A stretch of 7,720 nucleotides of DNA from Caldifarciminota bacterium (GTDB lineage Bacteria; Hydrothermota; 32-111; QNBC01): positions 1-7,720 of the forward strand of contig JAGLYS010000277.1 of the NCBI GenBank assembly GCA_023132105.1, in the 5' to 3' direction. Under the pieces are notes generated by a model. That model was not told the DNA's origin and made no database searches. It worked only from the letters and a program-made list of their open reading frames with translations. Of the stretch, positions 7,138 through 7,720 are shown piece after piece. Every line of letters starts with the position of its first letter. Positions within the stretch are counted from its first letter, which is position 1. Position numbers and translations under genes: made by a program.

Positions 7138-7165
7138 TTGACAAATTCATATAATAGTTTAAAAT
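7138..7165 (+). promoter_or_regulatory. Predicted promoter of the partial gene at 7221
   Basis: A perfect -35 TTGACA (7138-7143), a 16-base spacer, and -10 TAAAAT (7160-7165). Transcription would start near 7172, giving a leader of about 50 bases. It lies directly after the tldE hairpin, so the next gene is probably a separate transcription unit. Confidence 0.55.
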
Positions 7166-7206
7166 AAAATGATGAGAAAATATATACAATTAAATAAAAC
7201 CGGAAC

Positions 7207-7212
7207 AAAGGA
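7207..7212 (+). promoter_or_regulatory. Ribosome binding site for the gene at 7221
   Basis: AAAGGA with an eight-base spacer to the ATG at 7221. This decides the start, because no other in-frame start near it has a comparable site. Confidence 0.65.
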
Positions 7213-7220
7213 TTTAAATA

Positions 7221-7720
7221 ATGGAAATTAAGGGTGCGGCAGTAGGATCGATTCCTCTTTTTGTAAAAAATAAGTTTCCGAAAAGATATGATGAATGGTT
7301 AAATTCTTTGTCGCAAGCATCAAGGGAAATAATGAATGATTCAATATTAATAGGTTCCTGGTATTCACTTAGTGATGCTTGTGTAGAACCGACTGAGAAA
7401 ATATGCAAATTATTTTATAACGATAAAATAGACGGAGCATGGGAAGGGGGTAGATTTAGTGCTGATTTTAGTCTTAAAGGTGTTTACAAGGTATTTGTTA
7501 AAGTTGCAAGCCCGATTTTCATTATGAGCAGAGCAAGTATTATATTTTCGGCATATTATAAACCGAGTATTATGAAACTTGTAGATAAATCATCTAAAAA
7601 AGGGATAATCCATATACTGAAATTTCCTGAACCTGACACATATGTTGATTTTCGTATAGGTGGATGGATAGAAAGAGCTCTGGAAATATGTGGTTGTAAA
7701 GATGTTAAAATAACAATTAC
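7221..7720 (+). CDS. Conserved-looking protein of unknown function, 3' end outside window
   Basis: The frame stays open for about 166 codons to the window edge, and base composition and codon use match the neighbours. The product starts MEIKGAAVGSIPLFV and contains GSWYSLSDACVEPTEK (about 46-61), GGRFSADFSLKGVYKVFVK (about 76-94), SPIFIMSRASIIFSAYYKP (about 97-115) and GGWIERALEICGCKDVKI (about 147-164). No signal peptide or membrane segment is seen. The layout (short N-terminal part, helical core, then a G-W-E-A-L-x-x-x-G strand-helix end) recalls the heme-NO-binding / 4-vinyl-reductase / DUF2378-like group, but this is a weak resemblance from memory and no heme-ligand His is evident in a recognisable context. 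It has its own promoter and Shine-Dalgarno site, so it may be unrelated to tldDE. Confidence 0.82.
   Translation, partial: MEIKGAAVGSIPLFVKNKFPKRYDEWLNSLSQASREIMNDSILIGSWYSLSDACVEPTEKICKLFYNDKIDGAWEGGRFSADFSLKGVYKVFVKVASPIFIMSRASIIFSAYYKPSIMKLVDKSSKKGIIHILKFPEPDTYVDFRIGGWIERALEICGCKDVKITI

Noticed and set aside
7146..7155. TATAAT-like sequence at 7150-7155 as the -10 of a promoter with TTGACA 7138
   Set aside because: The spacing to TTGACA is only six bases. TAAAAT at 7160-7165, 16 bases away, fits much better.
7214..7408. A 64-codon open frame on the - strand near the right edge
   Set aside because: It is antisense to the open + strand gene starting at 7221, which has a promoter, a Shine-Dalgarno site and conserved-looking motifs.

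Overview
The window comes from an AT-rich bacterial chromosome. Ile ATA and Arg AGA/AGG codons are frequent, some starts are TTG or GTG, and good Shine-Dalgarno sites are present. The gene set (EF-G, NAD+-dependent DNA ligase, ribosomal protein L28) is bacterial housekeeping. No phage, transposon, CRISPR or plasmid signature was seen. The phylum cannot be fixed from this stretch. An anaerobe would fit the radical SAM enzyme, but that is inference only.

Left arm (1-4126, + strand): the 3' end of an elongation factor G gene, a complete ligA (NAD+-dependent DNA ligase with all domains), and a radical SAM gene that overlaps the end of ligA by 20 bases. A terminator-like hairpin fills the fusA-ligA junction and overlaps the only ligA start that has a Shine-Dalgarno site. 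A short hairpin flanked by T-runs on both strands ends this arm and also the convergent rpmB.

Middle (4159-4491): rpmB (L28, zinc-ribbon form) on the - strand, then an intergenic region with divergent promoters. One is an extended -10 promoter for rpmB. The other is a TTGACA promoter for tldD, whose predicted transcription start falls almost on the start codon.

Right arm (4480-7088, + strand): a two-gene tldD-tldE operon. TldD has the HExxxH metal site and a C-terminal Cys. TldE has no metal site and is strongly diverged. Such pairs form a heterodimeric peptidase that trims or degrades unfolded peptides. No precursor peptide gene is evident nearby. A hairpin rich in G and C follows tldE, then another TTGACA promoter and the 5' part of an uncharacterised soluble protein that runs off the right edge.

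Most of the window is ordinary core genome. The items most worth a second look are the uncharacterised radical SAM protein, the substrate of the TldD/TldE pair, the ligA start region, and the partial unknown gene at the right edge.
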